A stretch of 64,000 nucleotides of DNA from Excoecaria cochinchinensis (GCA_947683425.1 CANTUQ010000081.1:5452501-5516500); one strand, 5' to 3'. Shown: positions 24,588 through 36,941, counted from the first letter of the stretch. The notes: generated by a model from the sequence alone, not told the origin. Numbers and translations are program-made.

Positions 24588-25249
24588 TGCATTTTGTTTA
24601 TAAAAAATAATTTAATTCGAAAGTTATAATAAAAGTTTATTTATTTTATAAGAAAATAAATTAAAAAAAAAATTATGGCACGATTTCATATACAATGCGC
24701 TGATGCACCGCAAATAAAATTACAATTCGTTGTTTATTTATGACAACTAAAAAATATATTTTTTCTTTTTTATATACATTATAATTTCAATTAGATTTCT
24801 TAATATTTATATAATTGAGATCACATAATAATTTCTCTAATGATTGTATAAAAGTTTTAAAAGCCATTTGAAGTGAGATATAAGTAGTAGTATAAAAATG
24901 AATTAATTTCATCTCTGACAATATAATTATGGTCAATTTAACATTGTAGATATAATAAAATAAATTGTATCAATAACTATCACAACTATTATTTTGTATC
25001 AATAAAGTCATAATGGCCAAATTTTAGGGCTCTAGTTGTTGAAATTGCTTTGAGAATTTGAGTTGTGATTTTAATAGAGAAACTCTCTGCCCAACTTTCT
25101 ATCTCTCAATTAGCAACTCAATGGTAAAAGCAGTCATTACGCTTTCTTTTTGGAGGAAATTGTATATATGCTATAAATATTGTTCCTTTGGATGCCTTCA
25201 ATTATTCTTCTTCTTTCACTAATTCATCTCTAACCAACCAGGGATAGAC
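24588..25249. other. AT-rich intergenic DNA with a possible orphan promoter
   Basis: No coding sequence is recognised. GCTATAAATATTG at about 25168, followed by CTTCTTCTTTCACT and CTAACCAACCAG, looks like a plant TATA box and leader on the plus strand, but directly downstream is a decayed transposon fragment rather than a gene. This is an impression only. Confidence 0.35.
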
Positions 25250-26270
25250 CTAAGATGAAGGAAAAGCAAGCAATGTTGTCACAAGAAGATGAGTTTGGGA
25301 TTGAGTATGCCGTTTCCTACTTGAACAATGAGTTCCTTCCATATGAAGAGAAGTATGTGGAAGTTGAAAAGATGTGTCCAGCCGTGGTCTGGTCTTTTAA
25401 GAAACTCAGGCATTACTTTTAGTCATATGTGATTCAAGCAGTGACTAAGCACAATCCATTAAAGTATTTGCTAATAGCCCCATCTCTTATAGGAAAAATG
25501 GGAGATAACTTATCCTCTTGTAAAAGTTCGATGTTCATTATGTCACTGGAAAGACCATCAAAGGGCGCGTAGTAATTGAATTCATAGCCAACCACCCTAT
25601 AGAAGGAGATCAAGTGGAATATAAGTTCTTAGATGGAAATATGGTGCCAATCACTATTCAAGTATGGAAAATGTACTTCGATGGAGCCACCAACAACAAA
25701 GTTAGGATGGGAGTTATCCTGATAACTCTTGATGGCAAAAAAAATCCCTTTAGATAGGAAATAAAATATAAGGCCACAAACAATGCTACTGAGTATGAAG
25801 CATTCATCTATGATCTAGAAGTTCTTATAGCTTTAGGCACTAAGTTGGTCAAAGTTGGGAAAAAAGGTTAGCTCCACATACTAAAAATATATAGAGTCTT
25901 AGTGGGCAATTCGAGATGTGCATTTTTTGATGTCTTGAGAGATGAGAATCAGTTGTCAAATGCCTTGAAATCTCCGATTTCCATGTAGGACAACCCAAAA
26001 AGGGTGGTAAAATAGTTGGTGATAACAAAAGTAAAGACTAAGGGCAACAAACCCTAGTTCTTTGACATACAAAACTACTTGGAAAAGGGAGAATTCTCAG
26101 AAGAAGCCTCTGATAAGGATTAGAGGGTGTTGAGGAAACTACCTAGCCAGATTATCAACATGGATGCTGCTTTATATAAAAGGCACATCGATGGGAAATG
26201 ACATTTTTGTCCTTCAGTCTATTAAGATATGGTTATCCAAGCAATCCTCCATGACAGACATTGAAGAAAC
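25250..26270 (+). pseudogene. Decayed Tat-type Ty3/gypsy pol fragment (RNase H, second RNase H, start of integrase)
   Basis: Plus-strand translation shows QEDEFGIEYAVSYLNNEFL and KYVEVEKMCPAVVWSFKKLR, matching the first RNase H of C2 (44074-45057). Further on, GVILITLDGKK and YKATNNATEYEAFIYDLEVL match its second, archaeal-type RNase H (43471-43746). Next come NYLEKGEFSEEASDKD and MDAALYKRHIDG, the start of integrase. Stops and frameshifts are frequent. The fragment has no LTR at either end and is joined to copia sequence at about 26270. Two RNase H domains place it in the Tat clade. Confidence 0.8.
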
Positions 26271-26274
26271 ATCC

Positions 26275-27019
26275 TAAATTTTAGAAATTAGGAACTACAA
26301 AGATAGATCAAATAGGTTGCTAGGTCTTTCTCAATCAATATACATAGATAAGGTATTGAAGAAGTTCAATATGGATCTATCTAAGAAATAATTTATACCT
26401 ATGGTGTATGGAAAACACCTTTTTAAGTCTATGTGTCCAAAGACATAAGAGGAAAAAAAGAGCATGAATAGAATACCATATGCATTCGCAATTGGTTCTA
26501 TCATGTATGCTATGTTGTGTACGCATCCAGATGTAACATTTGCTTTAAATGTCATAAGCAGATTTCAATCCAACTATGGAGAGGAACATTGAATTTCAGT
26601 AAAAAATATCCTTAAGTACTTAAGAAAGACTTAGGATATATTCTTTGTATATAGAGATGGTGATTTACATGTAAATGGGTATACTCATGCTAGCTTTCAG
26701 TTAGATAAGGATGACTGTAAATCTTAATATGGTTTTGTGTTCATAATGGAAGGAGGAGCAGGCAGTTGGAAGAGTTCCAAATAGGAGACGACTGCGGATT
26801 CATCTATAGAAGTTAAGTACATTGCTACTTCAAAGTAGAATAAATAGATAATATGGATCAAGAAGTTCATAACTAAACGAGGAGTGGTCCCCAGCATTAT
26901 TGATCTAATATCATTGTATTGCGCAAGTAAAGGCACCACGGTCTCATCACCGATCCAAACATATTCTCAGACGCTACCATCTCATTAGAGAAATCATAGC
27001 AAGAAATGATGTGAAGATA
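26275..27019 (+). pseudogene. Decayed Ty1/copia pol fragment, RT end and RNase H (element H)
   Basis: Translation gives LLGLSQSIYIDKVLKKFNM, then IPYAFAIGSIMYAMLCTHPD, then VKNILKYLRKT, GSWKSSK and ETTADSSIEVKYIATS, a recognisable copia C-terminal RT/RNase H of the SIRE-like kind. Several TAG/TAA stops replace conserved codons. The fragment continues after the A1 insertion at 29485, so the two pieces are one old element. Confidence 0.82.
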
Positions 27020-27604
27020 GAAAGTGTAACACCCCCACCGCCGCCCCCGTTGGAAGGACGACGGTGGGCGCGCTACCCAACGCTCACTCACTACATACGA
27101 ACATACATGCACTAAGCGGAAGCATTCACTAACAATAATAACAGAAAACCATATATCATATAATTAAAATTCCTTTATATACAAAATCCAAAAATATTAC
27201 ATCTTAAATCCTTTACAAAAAGAAATACAGGAGGAGATTACAAAAAAAAAAGCTCTACTCCTATGTGGCCGACCTGCAGATGCGCGACACGAGCAAACTC
27301 CCAAAAACCTGTCACTTACACGGGACAAGAACCCGTGCTAAGCATAACGCTTAGTGGGGAGGAAAAAAACACAACAGAACACTATACGGCAATATCATGC
27401 ATCAACATATAGAATTCATTAAGTACCAGAGGACAGAAGTATATATATATATATATATTAAGAATCACTATATGAAATCAGAATTGTAAACAAAAAGCAT
27501 GAAGCAATTACCATAATCGAGATCACGCAATAATCGAAATACTTCATTAAACCAATACCAGACACTTCACACAATAGCCTGAATTTCAATGGTGGAAGAT
27601 ACGG

Positions 27605-27790
27605 GAACATGACATGGGAGACCGAAGCCTCAAAACAATTTTGATACCCGAAGGTAACGCGGGAGACCGGAGTCTCAAAACATTTTATCACTACACGGAA
27701 AATGACCATCTCGGAGGTCAACCGCTTCGCCCAAACGGGGCGGACACGGGCAGCTGCACTCACTAACCCTTCTTAAGCATGCTTAATTAT
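27605..27790 (-). repeat. Chain of short hairpins in LTR A1
   Basis: GAGAC-CGAA-GCCTC at 27618-27631 becomes GAGGC-TTCG-GTCTC on the sense strand, where the G-U pair is allowed in RNA. It is followed by TACC-CGAA-GGTA near 27645 and GAGAC-CGGA-GTCTC near 27663, then the palindrome TTAAGCATGCTTAA at 27773-27786. The order and spacing follow LTR B although the arm sequences differ. Confidence 0.72.
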
Positions 27791-28013
27791 CCACTACCTT
27801 GACACTTCAGGCTCGATAACTCACTATCAATCACAACACTTACTACACAAGTCTCGAATCAAAACTCCAACATCATATTAATTCACTACAATGACACTAG
27901 TATCATAATGTCAACAAGACATAAACTCAATCATGTACCATGCAATAGTGAGAAACCGTGCAAAGTGGGATGAAAGAATCACATTCAGAAAATAGGGCAG
28001 GCAGGAAGGGCTT

Positions 28014-28340
28014 CTATCGCGATCGTGATAGGTGTCGCGCTTGCGACAGAACATAGGGTACCTCATCGCGGGCTCGCGCTAGGAGGCGCGCTTGCGACGA
28101 AGCACGCTCGGCAGACTCACTCAAAATCGAGCTCTGTCCTGCCCGCGAAAGAGACCAATTACTTACTCCTCGCGCGCACGTTCGGTAGCATGCTCACGTT
28201 GAGGATTTGGCCGCTGAGCTCTCTGTCGTGCTCGCGACAGCATCGCGATAGCGGCAGAGGGCTCTCCAGCAACAAGGGACCAATTTGCACTCTGTCGCGC
28301 TCGTAACAACGTCACGATCGCGACAGAACCCAGATTTGCC
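28014..28340 (-). repeat. GC-rich hairpin block in LTR A1
   Basis: Inverted repeats built on CTATCGCGATCGTGATAG and CTGTCGCG...CGCGACAG, several in succession. This is the LTR A counterpart of the GC-rich arrays in B and F, with different sequence. Short open frames here are incidental. Confidence 0.65.
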
Positions 28341-29014
28341 CAGAATCTGCATTTTTCTTGCTCTCCTACACACTCAACCTCCAAAACACTTATTCAATCA
28401 CATACAAACACTTACCTTGTTGCTCCCATGCATACAAATCATACTCAGATCCAATATACACTTAACTTGATTAAGAAATCACAATTAATTCTCAAGAACA
28501 CAAGGATAACACTTTACCCTAACACAACTACTTCACTACAACAACATACAAATCACTACAATTAGATCATGCTAGACCAGCACTCCAATTAATCACATAC
28601 ATGCAATCACATAAGAAATTAGCATTTAAAATCTCTAATAACATGCAACCACAATACACATCTGATCCAAAGAGAAAATAGGGATAAACACACTCAAACT
28701 TAAACCACAAACAAGGCTCCCAAACCTGAAATGAAGCTTCAATCCGACCTCACCTCTTCAAGGAACCACTTTATCCTTGCCCTTGCTCTTTCTTGTCTCT
28801 TCCGATTCTTGCACAAAACCCAGCCACAACACTCACTTAATCGAACCATACATCAAAGATCAAAACTAGAAAATTGAAGAAGAAAAGAAAAAGAAGAACC
28901 CAAAATAAATCCATGCACTTACCTCTTCAACAAACCCAGCTCAACTCAAAGATCCTACCACAACACTCAAGGAAAAACACAAGAGAGGGAAATGAGAGCA
29001 AAAAATGGAAGCAA

Positions 29015-29040
29015 GAGAGAGAGAGAGAGAGAGAGAGGAC
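29015..29040. repeat. (GA)n dinucleotide repeat in LTR A1
   Basis: About a dozen GA units within a purine-rich stretch. Confidence 0.9.
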
Positions 29041-29484
29041 GGGAAAAAGAAGAACAAGGGAGGAGGGGAGTAGCTTCCATGAGAAGCTTCACAAAATAGC
29101 CCTCCCTTGCCTCTCTCCTCCTTTTCCATTTAATGTTCACCTACCCCAAGCTAAGTGTCACTCTCCTAATCTCCCAAATGTCCAAATCTCCACTAACTTC
29201 CCAAATAAACACCATACCCAAGCTTCACTAGATCACCTCACACTAAACACTTTACATACAAGGCACCACACACACAATCCACTAGATTACTACACAACAA
29301 ACATCCTACTTCCATATACCACAAGCACACCATATCATTCCTCCACTTAACTTATTTAATTTATTTTTTTTGCTATAAGTCCTTATTATCCAAATTTTCT
29401 CTTGCTCAAATTACCGAAATACTCTTAATTTTCTGACTTACCATGCAGATTCCGACTAGGCCCTTTTTGGGTTGTTACAGAAAG

Positions 29485-29610
29485 AATTCCCACAATTGAT
29501 AATGTGGCGGATCCTCTCACAAAGGCACTATCCTAGAATAAGTTCAATCACCATGTACACAATATGGGCTTGAGGCATATAGGTGATTGGTTTTAAAGCA
29601 AGTGGGAGAT
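29485..29610 (+). pseudogene. Ty1/copia RNase H C-terminus and polypurine tract (element H, continued)
   Basis: Continues the reading from 27019: IPTIDNVADPLTKAL, then FNHHVHNMGLRHIGDWF, the usual copia pol end, then the polypurine tract AAGTGGGAGAT directly before the LTR start TGTTAGGAG at 29611. CTATCCTAG in the coding part adds a stop. Confidence 0.85.
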
Positions 29611-29663
29611 TGTTAGGAGTATGTCCTAGAGCCTATGTATATTAGGGACATTTTTCATGCATA
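29611..29663 (+). mobile_element. Start of copia LTR H, interrupted by element C2
   Basis: Starts TGTTAGGAGTATGTCCTAG immediately after the polypurine tract. It is cut at 29663 by C2; the rest resumes at 51986. The sequences next to C2 are GCATA (29659-29663) and GTATA (51981-51985), a probable 5-bp duplication with one later change. Confidence 0.85.
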
Positions 29664-30862
29664 TGTGACGCGCGCCGGACCCAGTCATTTCCAGAAAATC
29701 AGCTTCTAGGGCCCGAGAGGGGTTTGCGTCTTTTGATTTTGGGCAATCATGAGATATTTTGGACACCTCCATCCAATAGAACATTGGAAAGATCATCCAA
29801 TCCCATGAAACTTTTAGGTACCTTTGAGATATTTTGGAATCGCCACCCAATTTATAAGAAATTGGGAAAAGTTCGTCTAATCTCGGGGTCTAAACCAGAG
29901 AAAGATTTAGAACTTTACTCTTATTAATGCCTTGGTTAATTATAAATGGGTTTTTAATTCTAAAAATTTGATCTCTCTTCTCACACGGTTATACATTAAA
30001 AATAAAGCGCAAATCAAGCAGTAAAGAAAGCAGCAAAGAAAGCAATAATAAAGCAACCTAAAGAAAGATAAAAAGTGGGACAAAATACAATCCCCCAAAA
30101 TGAAAAGATATTAAAATTTGGGACAAAAAATACAATCCTCCAGATAAAATCAAGCAAAACATAAATAAATAATTAAATAAACCAAATGAATAAAATAAAC
30201 ATTCATAAATCGGGATATTATTTAAAATAGAAACTTTGGTTCCTCCATATTCACTTTAGAAAATCGAAAAGTTATTTTTGGTATATTTGAAAAAAATAGG
30301 GATGAGTGATCCATTTTAAGAAAATTAACTTTTCTTTTTAAAGTGAATTTTTATTGACTGAAATTAGGACATTGGTCCCATTTTATTAGAAAAAGTCCAA
30401 TTTATTAATATAAAACTTTTTACGTGACTTTTAATTAACGTGCACAAAAATAAATAAATTTATTACAAATTACATCAAATAAAATTATAATAAAAAATAA
30501 TAAAATGCTAAAAAAAGATAAATTCCATCAAAATGGTGTCTTCAAATCTCTATGGGCTCCCACTTGGCCTTGAAAAAGCTCACACATAAAAAAAATATTG
30601 AAAATAAAAAAAACACAAATAAAAAGTGATGTTAGTAATAAAAATGAATTTAAACATGTAACATATGAAAATGGAAAAATAAATAAATATGATGACATGT
30701 ATGACAAATCAATTAAATGACATAATAAAAATAAGTAACTTAACACATTAACAATTTAACATGCATGAAAGCATAAATAATAATAATAATAATAATGATC
30801 AAAATAATAAATAATAATAACATTAAACAAGAATAATAAAAGTAATAATAATAATAGTAGTA

Positions 30863-30929
<67 letters not shown>

Positions 30930-31136
30930 CAATCACAATAGTAATATTAATAAAACAAAAGTAATAATAATATTAACAATAACAATAACAATAATAATAA
31001 TAAACAATAACGATAAAGAAGATAAACAATAAAGCAAGCAAAAATAACAAGAAATAAAATAAACAAAATATGTTAAAGCATGTTAAATAATAATAATAAT
31101 AATAATAATAATATATGATCAAAAGTAGTGATAGTG

Positions 31137-31215
<79 letters not shown>

Positions 31216-31905
31216 AAGATGAACAATTAAATAAATATGCAAGAATAAAATAAAATATGCTAAAAATATTAAATCACATAACTAAATCACATAAACAATT
31301 TAAAAAACAACAAAAGGTTTAAAAATCTACATGATAACTAATTAATTGTAAACAAAAATTAAATTAAAAATTGAACCTAGAATGCTTACCCTCAAAATTT
31401 GATTTAATAAATGAAGGTAGATGATCAATTTTCTTATCTTGATTTGCACAAAATAATATTAGAAAAATAAAATATGGAGGATAAATTTTATCTCAACATC
31501 AAAAAATTATTATTTTTTTGTTTCAAGAAGAAAATTCTTAAAACGGAAGTAGAAAATTGCTAAGAACAAAAATTATTCTTTTTGCTTTAAGAATTAACTT
31601 GGAAAAATTAATTGGAATCTTTGGAGAATTTTTCTTGAAAAAGAAGAAGAAGAATAAAATATTTTTCTTAAGAAAAATCCGCCATTTTTTCTATTAAAAA
31701 AATCCCTTTTATACCTCCAAATAAATCAAATTTTAATGAAAAAATTAAATTAATTTAATTCCCATTAAACCCAAAAACTGAAGAATTTGAAGGGTTAGAA
31801 GACAAAAGGATTTTAAAATTAAATTCTACAAAAAAAAATCAAAGAAAAACATGAATTTTGGGCCAAAAACGTCCAAAAGGCTGCTAGAGGGGCAAAGGGC
31901 GCGTG
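29664..31905 (-). mobile_element. Left (3') LTR of Tat element C2, truncated
   Basis: Begins TGTGACGCGCGCCGG and is collinear with the right LTR at 49378 up to GGGCTGCTAGAGGGGC (about 31876-31891), then changes into gag sequence of element B2. The last part of this LTR, its polypurine tract and the C2 integrase gene are missing, so a deletion removed them together with the 5' part of B2. The junction is somewhere in 31885-31912. Confidence 0.85.
30778..31215. repeat. (AAT)n / (AAC)n microsatellite in left LTR of C2
   Basis: Several pure AAT runs separated by AT-rich spacers, ending in an AAC run (about 31180-31214). It corresponds in position to the tract at 50510-50934 in the partner LTR, but the run structure differs, showing slippage since insertion. 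Confidence 0.97.
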
Positions 31906-32117
31906 GCTGGGGCAACAAGAAGAGCCAGCAAGAGAGTAAAGCAGGTGGAGGTAAATCTAATGCAATAAGAAGCAATCGAGATAGAAGTAGAGCTCCTCAG
32001 GCGTCATCAGAAACCGTGCATCGGATCCCGACTGAAGGAGATTATGTTCGGCCAAGAGTCTACGCGATGATTAGAGAGGATACTCCAGAGCCTGCACGTC
32101 CTTCCGGTAAGTGTTAA
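31906..32117 (+). pseudogene. 3' end of gag of gag-only element B2
   Basis: Reads SQQESKAGGGKSNAIRSNRD, then RVYAMIREDTPEPARPSGKC and a TAA stop at 32115-32117. It matches the end of B1 gag position for position, including the stop just after xGPSDKC/ARPSGKC. The zinc knuckles and everything upstream are lost at the deletion junction, and an upstream ATG at 31851 belongs to the C2 LTR, not to gag. As in B1, no protease or RT follows: the next landmark is the polypurine tract. Confidence 0.85.
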
Positions 32118-32197
32118 TTTGTTAAGTTTTTGTATGAGTTCGGTTTTGGTGTTTGGGATGTAGATGATTAGCAGGGAAATTTTGAGACAAAATTTCC

Positions 32198-32212
32198 TAA
32201 GGAGGAGAGAAT
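32198..32212 (+). other. Polypurine tract of element B2
   Basis: AAGGAGGAGAGAA directly before the LTR start TGTAACATCCC at 32213. It matches the B1 tract at 2148-2163. Confidence 0.8.
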
Positions 32213-32768
32213 TGTAACATCCCAAATATGGCCTAGTTGAAATTGCATGTTTAGTTGGGAATTTAAAGGGTAATTTGGTAATTGGTAAATGAATTGGGGT
32301 TTAATTAATGATTTATAAGAGTTTATTTGAGGATAAAAGGAAAGAAAGAAAGTCAAATAAGTGGAAAATAAGGTCTAATGAGAGAAAGACACGTGGATGG
32401 TTGGTGAGAGCATTAAATGAGATTTGAAAGGGTGAAGAGAGAGGGAGAGCAGAGAAGAGTTACTTCCCGTGGAAGCCACCCTCACCTCCTCTTTCTTGCT
32501 TTGCCGTTCTCTCACTATCTCATTGTAATAACCCAAAAAGGGACTAGTCGGAATCTGCGTGGTAAGTCAAAAAATTAAGAGTATTTCGGTAATTTGAGCA
32601 AGAGAAAATTTGGATAATAAGGACTTATAGAAAGAAAAATAAATTAAATAAGTTAAGTGGAGGAATGATATGGTGTGCTTGTGGTATATGGAAGTAGGAT
32701 GTTTGTTGTGTAGTAATCTAGTGGATTGTGTGTGTGGTGCCTTGTATGTAAAGTGTTTAGTGTGAGAT

Positions 32769-33749
32769 TGTGAATCGCGCCGAAACCAGCAAGGCCCTCT
32801 TTGAGCCCGCCTTTTGGGGCTCGAGGGATCGGTTCGCGTCTTTATGTTCTTGGGTATCATGAGTCATCTTGGATGCCTCCTTTTCAATAGAACATTGGAA
32901 AGGAGGATCTAGACCCATAACGCCTTTAGGCACCTTTGAGGTATTTTGGAGTCGCTACCCAGGTTACAAGAAACTGGGAAAGGTCTCTAACCTCTATTGG
33001 TCTAAACCAGAGATGGTGTCCGGAACTTCACTCTTATTAATGACTTAAGTTTTATAAATGAGTTGTTAAGAAATCAAAATTCCATCTCTCATCTCACACG
33101 ATAATGCATTAAATTAATTCACATTAAAAAGCGGTAAATAAATTGCTTAAAAAATAAAAATAAATTAAATAACAAATGGGACAGAATAATCCCCTAATAA
33201 ATAAGTAAATAAATGGATAAATAAATATACATATAAAGGGAATTAATATGCAACATACATAAATTGGATTATTCATTTAAGCGAGAACATTGGTTCTCGT
33301 TTTAATAAAAACGTGAAACTTTCATTTTTGGAATGAAAACGAGGACATTGGTCCAGTTTTGTTAACAAACATTCAATTTAGTAGAAAACATTTGTGTGGT
33401 GGTTATTTTTTAAATGCGGTCAAAAATCTTTTATTATTACAGACCACAAGCGAATGAAAAAGAATAAAATAATAATTACATATTTCAAAATAATAAACAA
33501 ATTCTAATCTACTCATCCCGACCAGGCTCCTTGGACGAGCCACGTGTCACTCGCAGTTACGGTCTAAACAAAAAATAATATTAGTTAATAGTGAATTAAA
33601 TTAAATTAAATGACAAATAAATAAGTAAATGAATGAATAAAATAAATTGATGATTGATGAATATAAAAACACAAATGACAATTATAGTGAGGCTAATAAT
33701 AATAATATCACAAAATAATAAAAATAAAAATAAAAATAAAAATAATAAT

Positions 33750-33803
<54 letters not shown>

Positions 33804-33918
33804 CAAAAAGCAATATTAATGAATAATAACATGAACAACAATAATAATAATAATGATAATACTCACATAATCACAATAAAAATGATAATAATAATAATTA
33901 TAATATGAACATAAAGTA

Positions 33919-33983
<65 letters not shown>

Positions 33984-34081
33984 TAGCACTAATATAACAA
34001 TAATGACAAAGATAATAATCATAGTAGTAGTAATAATACTAATGCAACAATATAATGATAATAATAATAATATGTAAACTA

Positions 34082-34140
<59 letters not shown>

Positions 34141-35104
34141 TGAAAACTCACAGGAGCCTCGCCGGAGCAGCCATTGACGACACCTCTGCCACCGCCGGGT
34201 AGATCGCGTCGACGGGAGTCGAACGCCAGTGGTCACGCGCTGGAATGTTGCCGGAGCTGGCCGAAAATCGCGTGCGACGTTGCTGGCCCTCTCTCGCCGA
34301 TCAGCTCTACGTCGGCGAACGGGGGAGGCTGGAGACCGGCGGATCGCACGTCTCGCCGCTGGGAGTCTGGCGTCGCCACGTGTGGCCCCCTTCTCCGTCG
34401 AAGGTGGCCAGCGCCACCCCTTTTCTTACTCTCCTTTTTTTCGGCGTTGGCCCTCTCCTCCGTTCCCTTATTTCTTCTTTCCTTTTCTTTTTTCTTCTTT
34501 GATTTTGGTCCCTCTTTTGCTTTTTGTTCACTGTGTCTTCTTACTCTCTCTTTTCTATTTTCTTTATTTCCCTTGCTCTCTCTTTCTTTTCTTTTTGTTC
34601 TTCAGCCGACCTCCTCTCTGTGTTCTTCTTCCTCTTTTTATTCTTTTCTTTTCTATGGCCTTCCTGTGTTTTTTTACCCTCTCTTCTTGCTCTCTCTTTC
34701 TTTTCTTTTCCTTTCTTTTTCTTTTCCTTTCTTTTTCTTTCTTGATCTGCCGAGAGAGCTCCCTCTTCTCCTCTCAATCCTTTCTTTTTATTCCAACAAA
34801 GTAGGTTAGTTTAGGTCACCTAACCCCCCAATAATTCCCTCCACTTTTTTACTTTTTAATTTAATTAATTTACTTAAATTATTATACATTTAACTAATTA
34901 ATCTACTATGCTAACTCTACTAATTAAACACTCCTATTTAATTTAATTAATCTACTATACTAACTAGTAAATTAACTAATTGATATTTAATTTTACACAC
35001 ATATATATTTATATATTTTTTTTTCGGAGGAAATTATCAAGAACCCAAAATTGCCATTGCCAATTTTTTTTTTGTTAAACCTGACTCGGGACCCGGTGTC
35101 TACA
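32769..35104 (-). mobile_element. Left (3') LTR of non-autonomous Tat-related element C3
   Basis: Starts TGTGAATCGCGCCG, slightly mutated from TGTGACGCGCGCCGG, and ends CGGGACCCGGTGTCTACA, 2,336 bp. It contains (AAT)n (33696-34137), a GC-rich block (34150-34400) and a C/T-rich tract (34420-34800). Open frames of up to 211 codons across the last two are compositional and not supported as genes. The partner LTR at 38897 has the same layout until it is cut at 40560. Confidence 0.88.
33696..34137. repeat. (AAT)n microsatellite in left LTR of C3
   Basis: Three long AAT runs separated by short mixed spacers. The partner LTR has the same spacers with different run lengths (39848-40293). Confidence 0.97.
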
Positions 35105-35249
35105 GTTGCCCCCAATTTTAGAGAAGCTAGTGCCTAGACACCTAGGTGAGCCTAAAATTTAGAAAAAGAGGGAGAGACACGTACATGAGGCAGATGTCTT
35201 CTTGAACTGAGTGATGTTGTTGTGGTGATTGTTAGCGTGTTGCCTTTTG

Positions 35250-35400
35250 TTGATGCGGTAGTACCATGATCGTGCAAACCCTCCGTGGAGTGGTAGTGCC
35301 GTCATCGTGCAAACCGTTTTGAAGTGGTAGTGCCGTGGAAGTGCTACCCTTCCGTAAAATGGTAGTGTCGCCATCGTGCTAACCCTTCTGAAATTTGAAA
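35250..35400. repeat. Tandem repeat of about 36-40 bp in C3
   Basis: Four imperfect copies of GTAGTGCCGTCATCGTGCAA followed by ACCCTTCTG-like spacer. It directly precedes the larger repeat at 35400-35830. Confidence 0.8.
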
Positions 35401-35830
35401 TTGGTTGCCCCTTGAGAGGTCTTGGGTTAAATTGCCCCCCTGAGAGGTCTTTGGTTGAATTCTGCCCCCGGAGAGGTCTTGGATTGAAATCTGCCTCCGG
35501 AGAAGTCTTGGGTTAAATTGCCCCCTGAGAGGTCTTGGGTTAAATTGCCTCCTGAGAGGTCTTTTGGTTGAACATGCCCCCTGAGAGGTCTTTGGTTAAA
35601 ATCTGCCCCCGGAGAGGTCTTTGGTTGAAATCTACCCCCGGAGAGGTCTTGGGTTAAATTCTGCCCCCGGAGAGGTCTTTGGTTGAGATCTGCCCCCGAA
35701 GAGGTCTTTGGTTGAAATCTGCTCCCGGAGAGGTCTTTGGTTGAGATCTGCCCCCTGAGAGGTCTTTGGTTGAAATCTGCCCCCGGAGAGGTCTTTGGTT
35801 GATTTGCCCCCGGAAAGGACTTGGGTTAAT
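35400..35830. repeat. Minisatellite of about 33 bp in C3 internal region
   Basis: About 13 head-to-tail units of GCCCCC[GT]GAGAGGTCTT plus TGGTTGAAATCT-like ends. On the minus strand two frames stay open and give an 11-residue period (PKTSPGADFNQRPLRGQIS). No unique spacers separate the units. Neither other C element has it. Confidence 0.92.
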
Positions 35831-36941
35831 TTGAGAATCGCCTCTTTGGAGGACTCTTCCAAGCCCTCTCAAGAAGGCTTAGAGATGGATATGTAAAAAT
35901 GTGGGTGTGTGCGATGTGTGCATGGATAACTATGCATACGTAACACATGCACAAAAATCATATATATGCGTGTACAAAATGCATGCGAAAAATGTGAACG
36001 TGAGATGCAGGCCAGGGATATGTCCATAAAATGCATGAAAATAAGTAATTATAATAATGAAGTCTAGAGAGCTATGTACGCCTGAAAGTATTTATGAAAT
36101 ATGCTCGCTAAAGATTTTATGCCAAAAGGTATGCACCAAGAATTATATATGTAAAACAATTTATGTGAATGTTTGCTACAATTATTCGTGAAAACATTTG
36201 CGGAAAGAATATATACAAAAAAATATTGCTGGGAGTATATGCAAAGTATCATTTTCATGGATAGTGATAAGAAATACCCCAAGATTGTGAAATGAGTGCG
36301 ACCTATCAGGCACCTCAAACTCGAACTTCTATCTGCCTTTGAGCACACTGAATGAACCACATTCTCAACTGATTCAATCTCAACAAAAGAACTCGGGAGT
36401 CATTCCCGATGAAGGGTAAGAAGATAAATATGTAAGCATCAATGTTTACTAAATCAAAATGTAAATACAAAGCATACCAGGCAGTCTCTGTGTGTATGTG
36501 CAAAAGGCCAAAACAAAATTTTTCATCATTTGAAAGCAGATGCAATGTTGGAGATGAGACTCAACTCGAATGCATAAATGCACTCATGGTTTCCCGCTTG
36601 AAGCTCAAGAAACACCATATGCCTCTTCTTACGTACCAAACCTTATTAAAAGGTCATCTCCACTAATTAGATAAGGCCAAACCCAAAATCAAGAGGTCTT
36701 ATTTCTATTGTAACGTTAGGCTTAGGTAATTGGCTATCAATGGAGGATCGAGTCGCTAGAGAAGAATGGCCACTACATTCTACGGATGAAAGAATTTTAG
36801 CCCAATTGCATCATATTGTCCAAGTGTCCTTGAATTTGGAATTGGTAATGCTTTAACTTATCAAGCTCAGTCATAACAATTAAGCCAAGAAAAATAACTA
36901 TTGAACTCATTAAGGGGCATTATCCTAAACTCTACTTTTTT

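Larger units (their letters stand above)
27025..29479 (-). mobile_element. Solo LTR A1 (Ty3/gypsy, Tekay-like) in a copia pol gene
   Basis: On the plus strand it runs TGTAACACCCCC to GGGTTGTTACA, 2,455 bp, flanked by the perfect duplication GAAAG (27020-27024 and 29480-29484). The copia reading continues on either side. It contains the double hairpin (CACGGG..CCCGTG and CTAAGC..GCTTAG, about 27320-27355), the short-hairpin chain (27605-27790) and a GC-rich block (28014-28340). No internal region remains. A2 at 32524 is a second copy in the opposite direction. Confidence 0.93.

Noticed and set aside
28874..29350. 158-codon open frame beside LTR A1 end
   Set aside because: Lies fully in LTR A1 with a (GA)n run giving Arg-Glu repeats; no family match and not kept in A2.
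34174..34809. 211-codon open frame, longest plus-strand frame in the window
   Set aside because: Its first part is the GC-rich LTR block and the rest is a C/T tract giving Phe/Leu/Ser low complexity that could mimic membrane segments. The partner LTR does not preserve it.
35400..35830. CRISPR-like array
   Set aside because: Units are contiguous without unique spacers, the context is a plant retrotransposon, and unit ends vary. It is a minisatellite.
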